This document shows positions 1-11,731 of a stretch of 64,000 nt of DNA, one piece after another. The DNA is from Liriodendron chinense. Lineage: Eukaryota; Streptophyta; Magnoliopsida; Magnoliales; Magnoliaceae. Each line of letters opens with the position of its first letter. Position 1 is the stretch's first letter. The position numbers were made by a program, and so were the translations under genes. Location: positions 3,865,976 through 3,929,975 of the forward strand of contig ML058405.1 of NCBI GenBank assembly GCA_003013855.2. The letters are read 5' to 3'. A model generated the notes under the pieces. It was not told the origin of the DNA, did no database searches, and saw nothing but the letters and a program-made list of their open reading frames with translations.

Positions 1-1102
1 TGGCATGATTTGACGAATCAAAGCCAAGAGGAATTCATTTGATCTTCATGTTTAGAATGATTAAGGATCAAATTATAATTGTGCATATTGTATAGATAAA
101 TTGTGATTTTTATACTTTAAAGTAGCTGACCCCAATTAGTCAGGATAAGGCTTTGGTGATGATGATGATGAAAGGAGCATCTATTATACAATATGGGTGC
201 TGCCAAGAGTGGTCCAATACACCATTGAAGTACATGTCAAAAACATAAGTGCCTTATTTTTTTATTTTCTTTGATGTTTTCTGCATTTTTTGCCAAAAAC
301 ATTGTGTCGATACAGTTTGATATGGCTCTATATCTTATTATCTTGGGGCTGGACTGGCATGCCCTACGAAACCAACTGTCAGAACCTTGCTGGGTCCTCA
401 ACTTCCATTAATCAATCTTCATATGTGAAAACTTAGAAGCAATTAAATAATAAGAAATGGAAGAAATCCCACATGTTTAACGAGTCCATTTTGCAACAAT
501 TGTGATGGGCAGTTCCTTTAATGCTATGGTTCTCAGTTCCTGTAGAATTTGGGCTTTCATTTTAGACATGCTTTGATACTGAACAAGGGATCACAACTTC
601 CCTGAGTTTTGAGTTGAGGACCTTAACAGTTGTGCTTGGAGAAATGGTTTTAACTAATTCATACTTTAGTTGTAATCTTTAACTCCACACTATCCTCGTA
701 GTTTGGAATTTAGAACTTGGCTTAGGATGACCTTCAAACTAGAATATCACTCCTTCCTATGCATTTGTATGCTAGCATTTTGGAAGAGACACCTCCATGA
801 TCCTGTACCTGGATCTGGTCCTGCTTCTCCTCGCACATTGTGCAATTAAGGATTAGAGGGTCCAAGAGTTTGATGTTAAGAGGGTCCCATGCACTCAATG
901 CTCAACATACTTGGTCCCTTACTCGTACTTCTGCAACATAGCAAAAAAAACATGATATTGGCTACATTAGCTCATCAATGGATTTTGGGGGGCTGGCTTG
1001 AAACAGGATACTTTTGGCAGGAACAATGCTTAGATGTCTTTCCACCTACCTATTCACATTTGTCCACATTCTAGCTTCGTTAATATGGAGAACTTTCGTT
1101 AG
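1..1102. other. MOR1 intron sequence upstream of the copia element, with repeat fragments
   Basis: No coding exon is visible here. Bases about 1-330 resemble 28090-28440: both have a 'gacaaatcaaagc' type motif, then a 'ggtccgatacaccattgaa' type motif and a T-rich stretch, so both are fragments of one dispersed repeat. Bases 127-175 (gctgaccccaattagtcag, then a GATGATGATG run) reappear in inverse orientation at 24797-24845 within another MOR1 intron. The remainder (about 340-1100) is not recognised. Confidence 0.45.
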
Positions 1103-1223
1103 TGTTTAAATATAAAGTGTCTAGCGTGCGGACCCTATGTGCTTTTGGGCTTCAATATGTGTGTTTGGTTATAGACTTATAGTTTTTGGCCATGGTTATC
1201 TCTCTTTATGTCGCTTAAGTAAG
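1103..1223 (+). repeat. copia 5' LTR, left piece
   Basis: This aligns with the start of the intact 3' LTR at 13748: both share 'aaagtgtc', 'ggaccctatg' and 'gggcttttgggcttt'-type blocks and end in CACTCAAGTAAG/CGCTTAAGTAAG. At 1223 the LTR stops and the gypsy LTR begins with TGATGAGGATATGG. Confidence 0.85.
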
Positions 1224-2015
1224 TGATGAGGATATGGATAACATAATATTGATGGATCGGGCTGATTTACTTGTTGATGAGTTTTGGTATGGATTCGAGC
1301 GTGGAAAGGAGCCCAAATATCTTCCATAATGGGCCAAACCCGTAGACCTATCAATGGATCACGCATTATAGTACCCGTGGTGCACTTTTGAGTCCACAGA
1401 AGTGTCTTTTGGTGACATTTTTATTAAGTTACGATTTTACTTTATTTTTGGACGAATTTTAGTTTATTTTTGCTTTGCTTATGCCTTACTCAACTAGATA
1501 GGGGCAGTTTAGTCTTTTCCCTTTAAAATAAAATTGTAGGGTTTAAACTATAACATCCAACCCATAGTAATGCTTTGATATAAGGCCCATATTAGTTCTA
1601 GCGCTTTTCTTTTGTTCCTTTCATATAAAACTCAATAATAAAATTTGTCCTTTAGCTTTTGAGACATTTTCTTATCTTTTCTACAAGACTTGGGCTAGAG
1701 TTTGTGCTATTGCATATTTGCATGTATGGGGCGTATCATCCAGGCCAACAAAATTGGTAAGAGCTTCGATTATTCGCTGGTTTTTGCATATTTTTCCCTT
1801 TCGTTGGTAGTAGAAGAATCTCTATCTTGATTTGGTGTGTTTGGGAATGATTTGGTCATAGGGTTTGATACAATTGCGTGTGGTTGCCGATTCTCATCCA
1901 TTAGTTACATTAGATTTAGAATCAGAGCCTCCGTTTCCACCATTATTTCGTTCTTGCAAGAGCCTCTTCTCCAACGATGATGTCGCATAGAGGTAAAGGC
2001 TATGGTGCATGAAGA

Positions 2016-3560
2016 ATGGGTGAGGAAGACGCAAATCCAACAGAAGTGAGATTTACCATGTTAGAGAGGCAGATGCAAACCATCTCCCAACAACTCGCTA
2101 CGCTATTAATGAGGAATGAATCACCGACTCAAGAAAACGATGACAATGAGTTGAGTGGGAGTGACATTAACCTATTCCATCGTGAAGCTCCATTTGTTGA
2201 GCTGTGATGAGCGGGAACGAGGGATTATTATGATCGAAGTAGGGAGTTGGAAGTGAAGGTAGAAGTTCCTGAATATCATGGTAGCATGCGCTGGGACGAT
2301 TTTGTAGATTAGATTGATGTTGTGGAGAGGATCTTTGATTACAAAGATGTGGATGAATAAAAAACAGTGAAAATAATCGCCATGAAGTTGGAAGGTAGAG
2401 CTTCTGCGTGGTGGGAATAAGTTAAGGCCATTCGAAAAAGGCGTGGAAAGTCCAAGGTGAAAACATGGGAGAAGATTAAGTCTCTTATGAAGGAGGCTTT
2501 TCTACCTATCGATTACATGCAGTCTCTTTTCCAACATATTCTATATGGGGAGATGGCTATAAAGGAGTACGCGAGAGAGTTCCATAATCTGGTGGCTCGA
2601 AATAATTTATCCGAGAGTAAAGAGTAGCTGGTTAGTCGTTTCATGGATGGGTTGTGGTCCACTATTGCAGATCAATTGGGGGTTTAACCAGTGTTTACTG
2701 TTGCAGAAGCATGCAAGCAAGCCACTTTAGTTGAAAAGAGGACCAAATCCAGGCATGGTTGCATGGAAGCTTCTAATTGCTACACTAGCATTTTGGGTAG
2801 CAATAGTAAGCCTGTAGGGGATTCAAGTCAAATTAAAAATGTCACTCCAGCGTCTGGTTCATTAGTTTTGAATGATAGGGTAGTAGTACAAACAAGTTAG
2901 AAAAATATCCAGTTCTATAAATGCAATGGAATTGGGCATATTTCCTCCGAATGTAGGCAACGACAAATCAATTTGGATGGTAGCTCCAAAGCAGCTGTGG
3001 AAGATCAATCAGTAGATGATGAAGGTGAGACTATAAAGGAACACATAGTGCGGATTATGATATCGACGATGGAGCCGAAGGAATATATAATGATGGTCTA
3101 GAAATGTTGGTGATCCAAAAAGGCTCTTCTCGCACCAAAGCCACCTAAAGAAGATGATTGATTGCAGACTAATATCTTCTACACTAGTTGCACAGTGAAT
3201 GACAGAGACTGTTGGGTGATCGTCGATGGTGGCAGCTGTGAAAATGTCATTTCTAAGGATGTAGTAGAAAAGCTCCGGTTGAGAACTGAAAGGCATCCAG
3301 TTTCATATAAACTTGCTTGGTTTAAGCAAGGTAGTGAGGTAAAGGTTTATCGTTGTTGTTTGGTTTCTTCCACGATTGGTAAAACCTATCATGATAATGT
3401 GCGGTGCAACATAGTCCAAGGGATGGATGTGTGCCACCTATTACTAGGTCGGCCATGGCAGTACGTCTAGCAAATCATTCACGATGGTTGGAAAAATACA
3501 TACACATTCATTAAAGATAATAAAAAAATAATATTGAAATCCATTAGAGAGAGGGTCCAG
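2016..3560 (+). pseudogene. Ty3/gypsy gag-protease, broken by stops
   Basis: The reading begins MGEEDANPTEVRFTMLERQM and runs through a retrotransposon gag domain (VPEYHGSMRWDDFVD, KLEGRASAWWE, AFLPIDYMQSLFQ, YAREFHNLVARNN) interrupted by several in-frame stops. A zinc knuckle follows at about 2910-2960, reading FYKCNGIGHISSEC; the first Cys of the CCHC pattern is Phe. A retropepsin-like motif, IVDGGSCENVIS, with Asp-Gly-Gly-Ser lies at about 3219-3254, followed by VCHLLLGRPWQ. The coding potential is destroyed by stops. Confidence 0.85.
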
Positions 3561-3639
3561 GCAAAACTTGCAACCACGAGGGATGTCAGTCTTTTGTCTC
3601 ATGCAAGGTTTGCAGCACATACATGACATCAGAAGTTGG

Positions 3640-3927
3640 TTTTCGAATAGGGATATGTTGTGGGTCTACATGCGGAAAGAAAGGTTCGCAGCAGGCACTT
3701 ATAAAAACTTGAAGCAGAAGAAAATTGGCGTGTGCAAGATCTTGAAGCGGATTAATGACAACACATATCGCATTGATCTACCACCTGGAGTGAACACTTA
3801 TAGTGTATTCAATGTTGCTGATCTTACATCATACAATGTAGCGGATTGTGGATCAGACACGAGGTCAATTCCTTTCCAACCCATGGAAGATGATGAGGAT
3901 ATGGATGACATATTATTGATGGATTAG
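3640..3927 (+). pseudogene. Ty3/gypsy integrase C-terminal module joined to protease region
   Basis: The translation VYMRKERFAAGTYKNLKQKK, then ICKILKRINDNTYRIDLPPG-like text and VFNVADLTSY, matches the C-terminal end of gypsy integrases. It directly follows the protease region, so about 3 kb of pol is absent. The reading frame runs into the 3' LTR (EDDEDMDD) at 3891. Confidence 0.8.
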
Positions 3928-4411
3928 GCTGATTTACTTGCTGATGAGTTTTGGCATGGATTCGAGTGTGGAAAGGGGCCCAAATATTTTCCATAATGGG
4001 CCAAACCCTATAGACCCATCAATGGACCACGAATTATGGTACTCGTAGCACACTTTTGGGTCCATGAAATTGTCTTTTGGTGGCATTTTTATAAAGTTAC
4101 CTTTTTTTCTTTATTTTTGGACGAATTTACTTTATTTTTTCTTTGCTTATGCTTCACTTAAGTATATCAGGGGCAATGTTTTAAATATCGACAATATCGG
4201 TCGATATATCCCACGATATATCTTGTATCCCACCTGTGCAATATGAAACGCAAAGGTAGTGTCTATATATCCCACGATATATCTTGTATCCCATCTGTGC
4301 GAATACGAAACGCAAAGGTAGTGTCGATATATCCCACATGTTCGATTCGATGAGCATTTTTAATTTCTGATCCTTTTTTGTTGTTGAAATTATGTTAAAT
4401 CAATGTGAAAT

Positions 4412-7385
4412 TGTAACAGCCCGAAATTTCAGGGTTCGAGTACAAACTCGATCCCCAATATCTAGGGTGTCACTAATGTGTATGCGGATGCATGTTATGC
4501 ATGCATCTTATCCACGCGACATCAAATCATAATAATAGGTCGAGTTAAGCAATGAAATAAAGACATAACTACAATTAAGTGAGCTAAATCTAAAATATAC
4601 AGTACCACATCTCGTAAAAAGTGGTCCACTCAAGGTATCCCAAAACGGTTATGTATCGGCCGTATCGACCGATACGTAACGGAAACAGTGATAACCATTA
4701 CGCATTACGGGGTCGAAACGGCCGTTACAGAAAAAAACAGGTTGTAACGGTCCCGTAATGGTCCGATACGGCCCCATATCGGTCTCATAACAGTATTTTT
4801 CAAAAAATAAAGAAGGTCCGTATCAGCCAATATGGGGTCCGTAACGGCCGTTACGACCTGTATCGTAACGGTAACAATGGTAGTCAGTTACAGCCACCGT
4901 TAACGTTATGGAACACCTTGGGTCCACTCAACAGATCTAACTAGGCCTCATCTAGTGCGTTTACACCTGGGGTACCTACATCGATGAAATAGTCTGGTTG
5001 GTGTTTTAAAAAACTGTCATAGGATTGGGAGTGAGTGATCAACTCAGTGGTTCCATTTCCCTAAGTTACTTAAGGTACAAATGCAATCAGGCATAGGTAA
5101 CAATTCCACATACATACATAGCAGTCACAGATATAGACTAAGCACTATGTCTTGCAATCTTAATGCATGAATGCATGAAATGCAGATGCATGCTCGATCA
5201 CCGTTTTGGTCACAACCGACAGTGTGTGGCACCACCACATCACCCGCACAGACCCGAGCCACCAACGAATAAGGTACCACCCCATCGCCTGCATAATGCA
5301 TGCCGTGCTGAGCCATGCATGATTAATCAAGTTATTAGTTATTCCGATTTAACATCCAGTCGATTGGTGAAGCTGAAGTACCGATGTTTTATCACCCGGC
5401 CAATTGGGACCATCTGACTTCCTACGTGGTAAGCGCCTATCATCGCCAGTAACCCCTCGATCCATACTCGGGTCATGCCCGAGGGCCGGATTTGGCCATG
5501 ACTTGTCAGCCACGCCCAACTCAGGAGGGAAAAGGGGCCGTCACCCTATCCCATAGTCAAGTAGTAGGCTTGTCACGTCCATAGGTGCTCACTGGATACC
5601 ATGAGGAGGCTCGTCACTCTAGCGTAGGTCCGACAGCTTGGGCATAAGTCCCATACCACCATGCCTGGCTCATGAAACTTGATGATTGATCTGTCGTGCT
5701 ATTACCAGTGGGTTGTCCAGCGGTAACGTTGGTACTTGGATTCGAAGTAAAGTTTCACACAACACATACAAGCCGCAACTTGGCGTTGGGCCGGCACCTT
5801 CGATCAAGGAGAAGAACGAGAAAGCCGACCTTGGACACGCAAGGCCCATGTGGTCCTTAACCACGACCGGTCACCCGCCTTCCGTCTCAAATCAACCTTT
5901 CCGGCCCAAGGGCGGTCATCCTCAAGCGGCCGCCCCTAATTCTCATCCAATTACCAAGTTGAGTGTTCATACTAGACAAATTCCATAACTTAAAGTGTGG
6001 TGAATTTCATACAAAGTGGGCCCAAATAACATAACATGCAAGAAACAACATAGCCTCAAGCCCAGCATAACATAAATTCATCATAGATATCAATTTCTGG
6101 AGCATAAAGTAAAAGCTAACAACTTTCATCACAAAATTCCCTACTTAAAAACAAACAACACACTTATCAAGAAATATTATAGGCATGCATCACACATACA
6201 AGCATGCAAGTAGTTCTAAGCATACATAATAGAGCCCAAAGACTCCAACATAAAAAAATTCAGGACCGTAGGGGTGAATCTAAGCAAGACATATCGTCTC
6301 AACAGATAATTAAACAGGAGCAAGAAGTGAGTTCTAGTTAACTACGTCTAATAACATTTGGGCCCTAAATAACCTAGAGGTAAATGGTCTGTACCTTGAT
6401 TTCTTAGAGAAAATCAGCAATCTTATAAGGATGAGGCTTGCATGTCAAGCAAATGGGGAAATCCTTGAAGAAAATTTAGGGAAATTGGGTATGGAGCTCT
6501 ACTTCTTACCTTTTGAGCTAAGTATGTCAGGTCCAAGGTAGATCTCACCTCCTAGGTCGCGATAGATGCGAGCAATGAGCAAGTATGTGACATCCACAAG
6601 CCCTTCCTCTTCTTCTTCCCTTCTTCCCAAGTTCTCAAGCTCTCTCTCACTTCTCTCTCTCTCAGAAATCTTCTGAGAATATGCGATAGAAGGGCTGGAG
6701 TAAGAGCTTTTATATGTTGGGGCTATTAGAGGATATATCCCTGATGATTTTAGTCATGAAAAGGTAGCCTTTTGGACCTGTTTTAGTGATGTGGGGCCTA
6801 ATTGGCCCATCCGGGCTAATCTAAATCCATGGGATAGTCTCCCTGGTATGAGATCTCCCTATGGTTGCGATCTCGCGGAGTTTGGGTGTGGCATTTATCG
6901 GATACGGAGGCGGATCCGTTCGGCAGTCATCGATTGCCGATTGGGGCTACGAGTTTGGGGAAATGTTTAATGTTATATTTAAGGCCTTGGTTCTCAATTT
7001 CATAGACATGCAAGGGTCCTAATGGCCCACCTAAAAGGTGCTTATTAGTAATAATTACTTAAATTAGTTGTTGTGCCCATGTATTTGCACTCGCATGTGC
7101 TTTCACTAGACCACACAATTTCGGGATTTCAGGCGCCGACTCTACCATGGCACCTATCTAGGGTCCTCAAGCCCACCATGAGGGTTGTTCCACCTGAGGT
7201 TCCGATTTATCGGTCTTGGGATGGGCGGCGCAACGGCCTCCTATGAGCGCGTCTAAGCTCATCTTAATGTAACTATGGTCTTTTAAGGCTAAGAGTAGCT
7301 GATTAATCGGCCTAAGGTGACATGCGCATGACGTGGCCCCAGTGCATGTTCGGATTTAGAAAATGTTGATTTTATGAAGTGTTAC
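4412..7385. mobile_element. ~3 kb non-coding LTR-like repeat (solo LTR?), copy A
   Basis: It starts TGTAACAGCCCGAAATTTC and ends AAGTGTTACA, flanked by GAAAT/CAAAT. It is GC-richer than its host element and encodes nothing I can recognise. A pyrimidine-rich block followed by CTTTTATATG (about 6600-6715) looks like a promoter region. It shares long stretches with 30337-33037 (for example 'caactcagtggtt' and 'ctatcccatagtc'). A solo LTR of a long-LTR gypsy family is the simplest reading. Confidence 0.6.
4632..4920. mobile_element. MULE-like MITE (CGTTACGG family), copy 1
   Basis: The terminal inverted repeats are AAGGTATCCCAAAACGGTTA and TAACGTTATGGAACACCTTG. Both flanks read GGTCCACTC, a 9-bp target duplication as expected for Mutator-like elements. 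The 289-bp body is made of repeated GTAACGG/CCGTTAC and TATCGGCC words. It sits inside the LTR-like repeat. Confidence 0.82.
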
Positions 7386-8435
7386 ACAAATGGTTACAAA
7401 TCAATTGGTTCCTCATATTTTGCATGAAAAATCATGGAGTCAGAGCTTTGATTTAGATATTCATTGGTTCTTCATGTTCTCTCAATATTTTATTTATTTT
7501 ATTTTTTCGAAATTTTCCTTCAACCAGCTGTCAATTGAGACTAATTTGTAAGCTATTTAGGAGTATTTGATGAAATGATCATCACATACACTCTAATTTC
7601 AAAATTTGAGTGTAGGTGGTCTGATTTGGAGAAAACTGGGGAAAATTTGAAATTCCCCAATTTCTCCCAAATTGCTTCCAATGTTGCACTTCAAACATGA
7701 AATCAAGCATGTATGAGGGCTGATCTTCTGATTTATCAAGTCCTTGCCAATTTTTGGAAAGTAAAAATCATTTTTAGTTAAAATTTCCCTTCAACTGACT
7801 GTCAATTGAGGCTAATTTCGAAGCATTTAGGAGTGTTTGATGAAATGATCATCACATACACTCTAAATGTTATGCATTCAATTTGAATGTAGTTGCATTA
7901 GTTCAGTTCGACAATGCATTGCTTAGGACCCTATACAAATACGTATCAGTTATCTCGATACGTATCTGTATCCCAAGGACGCGATACATAACGCATTATC
8001 GATATTTCAAACAATGTATAGGGGTAGTTTTGTCTTTTCCCTTTAAAATAAAATTGTAGGGTTGAGATTATAACATCCAACCCATAGCTATGCTTTGATA
8101 CAAGGCCTAGATTAGTTTTAGGGCTTTTTTTTTTTTTTGTTCCTTTCATATAAAACTCAATAATAAAATTTGTTCAGCAGCTTTTAGGACATTTTCTTAT
8201 CTTTTCTACAAGCCTTGGGCTAAGGTTTGTGCAATTGCATATTTGCATGTGTGCGGCGTATGATCTAAGCCATCAAAATTGGTGAGAGCTTCGATTATTC
8301 ACTAGTTTTTGCATATTATTCTCTTTCGTTGGTAGTAGAAAAATCTCTGTCTTTGATTTAGTGTGTTTGGGCATGCTTTGGTCCTGGGGTTTGATACAAC
8401 TATGTGTGATTGTCGATTCTCATCTCTTAGCTACA

Positions 8436-8613
8436 TGAGTAAGAGGGACGATCTTGTAATTTCAACAAGTAAGTGAAAGCCCTAATAAAATAATAGAGCA
8501 GGGACATGTGAAGGCTATTCTCTCTCTATTCATTCCACTCCTCTCTATTCCTCCCTCCCTTCTTATTTTCTCCTGTCTTTTTTCTTTTTTTTTATTCTTT
8601 TTACGAATCTACA
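8436..8613 (+). repeat. copia 5' LTR, right piece, followed by PBS
   Basis: The segment resumes with AGTAAGAGGG and continues through 'gtgaaagccctaataaaat' and a pyrimidine-rich tail to ACGAATCTACA, matching 13866-14036. The repeated AGTAAG on both sides of the gypsy insert is consistent with its target-site duplication. TGGTATCAATGC at 8614 is the primer-binding site. Confidence 0.85.
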
Positions 8614-9361
8614 TGGTATCAATGCTATTCTATGTGTGATTTGGATATCAAAACTCCTATTTAAAACCCTAACACACATCCAATATTGGAGGCCCTAAAA
8701 ACCCCGGTGTGCTGATCGGACCTCACGAAAAATGTATTTTTCATGGTTTTCTTGCAGAAAAGACTTTTTTTTCCCCACTCTTCATTAAGTAAATGTAACA
8801 GCTCGTAAAGGGAATGTAGGCGCCTAGTCTAAAAGATGAAGACTTGCTGATTTTTTTTTTTTTTCATAAAGGTGAGGTTAAAGTGGCTTCTCTCCAGTAT
8901 TTTGTGTTGAAAGGTAGTTTTTTGGTAGATCTATGCTATCCATGACATAATTTTGAGATGCATAGTTAATGGTTGAATGAATCCTAGATGATGAAGGGCA
9001 GGAAATTCATATTTGTTATTGTCGTGTAGTTATGTGTAAATCTAATCATAGATCAGCATTTTTCTATATAAGTTGAAGTAAATTGATTTCAAGGTGGTTA
9101 TGGAGCCAAAAGGTGTCGTAATTGGTCCCTCATCACTGCAAGGAGTTCTTAGTTCTTTGTTCAATGCATCAATAACATCTGTCATGAAACTAAACATGGC
9201 AAATCACTTTGAGCTAAGTCTGTTGAGGTATTTTTTTTCGCCTAAGAGAAGGATCATTTCCTCCAAGAACCCAAGCTAGAGGAATATGATCCCAACTATC
9301 AACAGTAGATGTGTGATGATGCCTGTATTTGATATCTGTTGTGGAATAGGATGGAACCTAA

Positions 9362-10100
9362 CACCCCATTTGGCACCTTGGATTTGGTGGTAAATGGGAG
9401 TATTTTAAATCCATATAGCTTCTTTTTGCGTTTGGCAGCCTTGGATTTGGAGGCAGTTGGAATTGGAGGTATTTCAAATCTCCCTTTTTGGTGTGTTTTG
9501 AAATCCTAGCAATATGTTGAGATTTGGATGGAATTCAGAGGAAACGTCTTTTTTACCTCCCTTTTAAGGGGGGAGGAGAGTCACACATGTAACAAAGATG
9601 TCTCTAAACTACTAATTCAATTATCGGCTGCAATACTAAAATTATATCAATAAAATGATTTGAACCATCCAAATGTTGAACATTTAAATGGACAGTTAAG
9701 GAATGTTGGTGAGTCGCCTATTTGTGATCCTTGCATTTGTGGCCCACTCAAGGCTTTGGATTTCCTCTTTTTTTGCCAAAGTATATATGGCCCACTCAAG
9801 GCTTTGGATTTCCTCTTTTTTTGCCAAAGTATATATTTTAATGGGCTTATTACAGCCATTCTATCAAATACGACATATATATACTAATTTAAAGTGTGAA
9901 AGCTAATTTCTTAACCAAATCTAAGTCATCTGAATGTACTGAAAAACTCCAATGCCCTCCAAATACAAGCTCCCAAATAGGAGATTTGGATTCCAGTGCA
10001 TTTTAGCCAAACATAAATGAGAATTTGGAATCACCTTGATTCCAATGTAATTGTGATTTGGATTCCAATGCATTCCAAATCCAAGCTCCCAAATGGGCCA
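9362..10100. mobile_element. PIF/Harbinger-like MITE in the copia gag region
   Basis: The ends CACCCCATTTGGCACCTTGG and CCAAGCTCCCAAATGGGCCA are inverted repeats, and TAA flanks both sides, a 3-bp duplication typical of PIF/Harbinger elements. The interior has repeated 'ttggatt' and 'aatgcattcca' words and no coding sequence. Confidence 0.6.
9741..9836. repeat. 48-bp tandem duplication
   Basis: Two identical copies of a 48-bp unit (9741-9788 and 9789-9836) start GGCCCACTCAAGGC and end AGTATATAT. They lie inside the PIF/Harbinger-like MITE. Confidence 0.95.
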
Positions 10101-10499
10101 TAAAGTTAGTTCCAACGTGTTGTTCTTGAATATCGTGAAGGATGTGTGGGATATCATGAAAATGATGGGCTCTTCTGAATAGAATCTCTCTTAAGGCTAT
10201 CAGTTATATGAGGTGATTTTCTCTTTCCAAAAGGTGGATAAATATCTTGGGAATATCTTGCTAAACTGACTGGTATTTGGGAAGAATTCTCAATCTATCC
10301 ATTACTCCAACGTAAATCTTATGGAGTAGATGGAAGACATGGAAGTTGTGAAATTTGTTTGGCCTTTCAAAAGAATATCAGTCTACTAAAGGTTAGATTT
10401 TGGGTGGTACATTCAGTTGCAGAGGTTGATGCTAGACTTTAGAGAGTTTCTATTGTGAATAAATTTGACAGTGCTCATGTTATTAGTTTTGATGTCCGC

Positions 10500-10960
10500 C
10501 TTGGATACTTCTTTTGGTTACATTGGTATGCATAAGGGTCATGGTGGATGGACCCGTCGTGGTGGTTTTCTTTGTGGCAGAGGTGGTAGGATGGCTTAAC
10601 GAATCATTTTGTGGACTTTTGTTGGGATCTTCATGGGAGGACTTCGAGGGCAATCGAGCACTTGTGGCTGATGATGTTTCTATGGATGGTAGATCCACTA
10701 CTTCGACTTTGTCGAGTGTTAATGGTGATCAAATTAATGTTACATTATCACAGGAATACTATACACGGTTCCTCTCTTGAAATGGCTCTACGTCCAACAA
10801 TGTACCTTCCACTTCTACTGCCAATTTGACCCAATCAGGTAAATCGTCTCTTGTCTTATCATCACTCTCGCTGGATAATTGATTCTGGGGCATTTGATCA
10901 TATTTCTAGTAACTGCAGTTCTTTTCCTTCCTTTGACCTTGTTTTATTTAATGTTTGTTT
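10500..10960 (+). pseudogene. copia Gly-rich gag end and protease
   Basis: A Gly/Arg-rich stretch (MHKGHGGWTRRGG) is followed by the protease motif WIIDSGAFDHISSNCSSF at about 10872-10925. The family usually has SGASDH, so the third variable position is Phe here. The reading is cut at 10965 by a MITE and resumes after 11188. Confidence 0.7.
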
Positions 10961-10964
10961 CATT

Positions 10965-11179
10965 CAAGGTGTTCCATAATGGTAACAGTGGCCATAACGG
11001 CCACCACCGTTACCGTTACGATACAGCCCTTTTTTATTTTTCTGAAAAATACTGTTACGGGACCGTTACGGGGCCATTACGGGACCGTTAGGGCCTGTTT
11101 TTTCTATAACGGCCGTTATGGCCCTGTAATGCGTCACGGTTATGACCGTTTCCGTTACGTAACCATTTTGGGATACCTT
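10965..11179. mobile_element. MULE-like MITE (CGTTACGG family), copy 2
   Basis: The ends CAAGGTGTTCCATAATGGTA and ACGTAACCATTTTGGGATAC plus CTT are inverted repeats of the same family as 4632-4920. The flanks TGTTTCATT and TGTTTCCTT (8 of 9 identical) are the target duplication within the copia protease region. Confidence 0.8.
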
Positions 11180-11497
11180 TGTTTCCTTAGTTGATGGTAC
11201 CTCATTCACCATTGTTGAGCTTGATATTGGCCTAATGCAGTCTATGTCCTTATCATGTCTAGTATGCCCCCAAATTTTCCATTAGTCTTTTATGCGTAAG
11301 TAAACTAACAAAATCTCTAAATTGTTCTATCGCTTTCTTTCCTTCTCACCATGTTTTTAGGACCTCAACACAGGGTGGACAATTGGTGGAAACCATGAAA
11401 GGAATGATCTATACTATTTGGAGAGTGAATCAATAGATGTTGTGGTGCTTCCTCAAGGTTTTGTAATTTAGTGGCATCATCATTTAGGCCATCCATC

Positions 11498-11731
11498 CAA
11501 GGTGTTCCATAACGGTAACGGTGGCCGTAACGGCCATTACGGACCCCGTTTCGGCCGATATGGCCCTTTTTTATTTTCTGAAAAATACTGTTACAAGGCC
11601 GTATCGGTCTGATACGGGCCGTTACGGGACCGTTACGACCTGTTTTTTTCCGTAACAGCCGTTTCAACCCCGTAACGCATAACGGTTATGACCATTGTGT
11701 CGGCCGATACGTAACCGTTTTGGGATACCTT
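11498..11731. mobile_element. MULE-like MITE (CGTTACGG family), copy 3
   Basis: It has the same terminal repeats (CAAGGTGTTCCATAACGG ... CCGTTTTGGGATACCTT). The flanks CCATCCATC and GCATCCATC (8 of 9) duplicate the codons for His-Pro-Ser of the copia motif HHHLGHPS, so the insertion point can be read in the host protein. Confidence 0.82.

Larger units (their letters stand above)
4168..8021. mobile_element. Terminal-inverted-repeat element inserted in the gypsy 3' LTR
   Basis: The left end CAATGTTTTAAATATCGA and the right end TCGATATTTCAAACAATG are inverted repeats. The flanks TATCAGGGG and TATAGGGG are similar, consistent with an 8-9 bp target duplication, and the gypsy LTR resumes directly after. 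Without a further ~3 kb insertion the element is about 880 bp. It has no coding sequence. Near its left end a block of about 60 bp (tatatcccacgatatatctt) is repeated (4205-4262, 4263-4330). Near its right end a unit of about 85 bp ending 'catcacatacactctaa' occurs twice (7514-7600, 7784-7866). Confidence 0.75.
1224..8435 (+). mobile_element. Ty3/gypsy LTR retrotransposon inserted in the copia 5' LTR, pol internally deleted
   Basis: The 5' LTR is about 1224-1909. The 3' LTR begins at 3891 with the same TGATGAGGATATGGA and is split: 3891-4167 and about 8022-8435. A diverged Met-type primer site (AATCAGAGCC) follows the 5' LTR at about 1918-1930. The interior holds a gag-protease region (2016 to about 3560) and then, without reverse transcriptase, RNase H or integrase core, the integrase C-terminal module (3650-3900). 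The element could only have moved with proteins supplied in trans, or it lost pol after insertion. Direct AGTAAG copies flank it. Confidence 0.87.

Noticed and set aside
9741..9836. Possible CRISPR-like or satellite array
   Set aside because: There are only two adjacent identical 48-bp units without spacers, inside a MITE in a plant genome.
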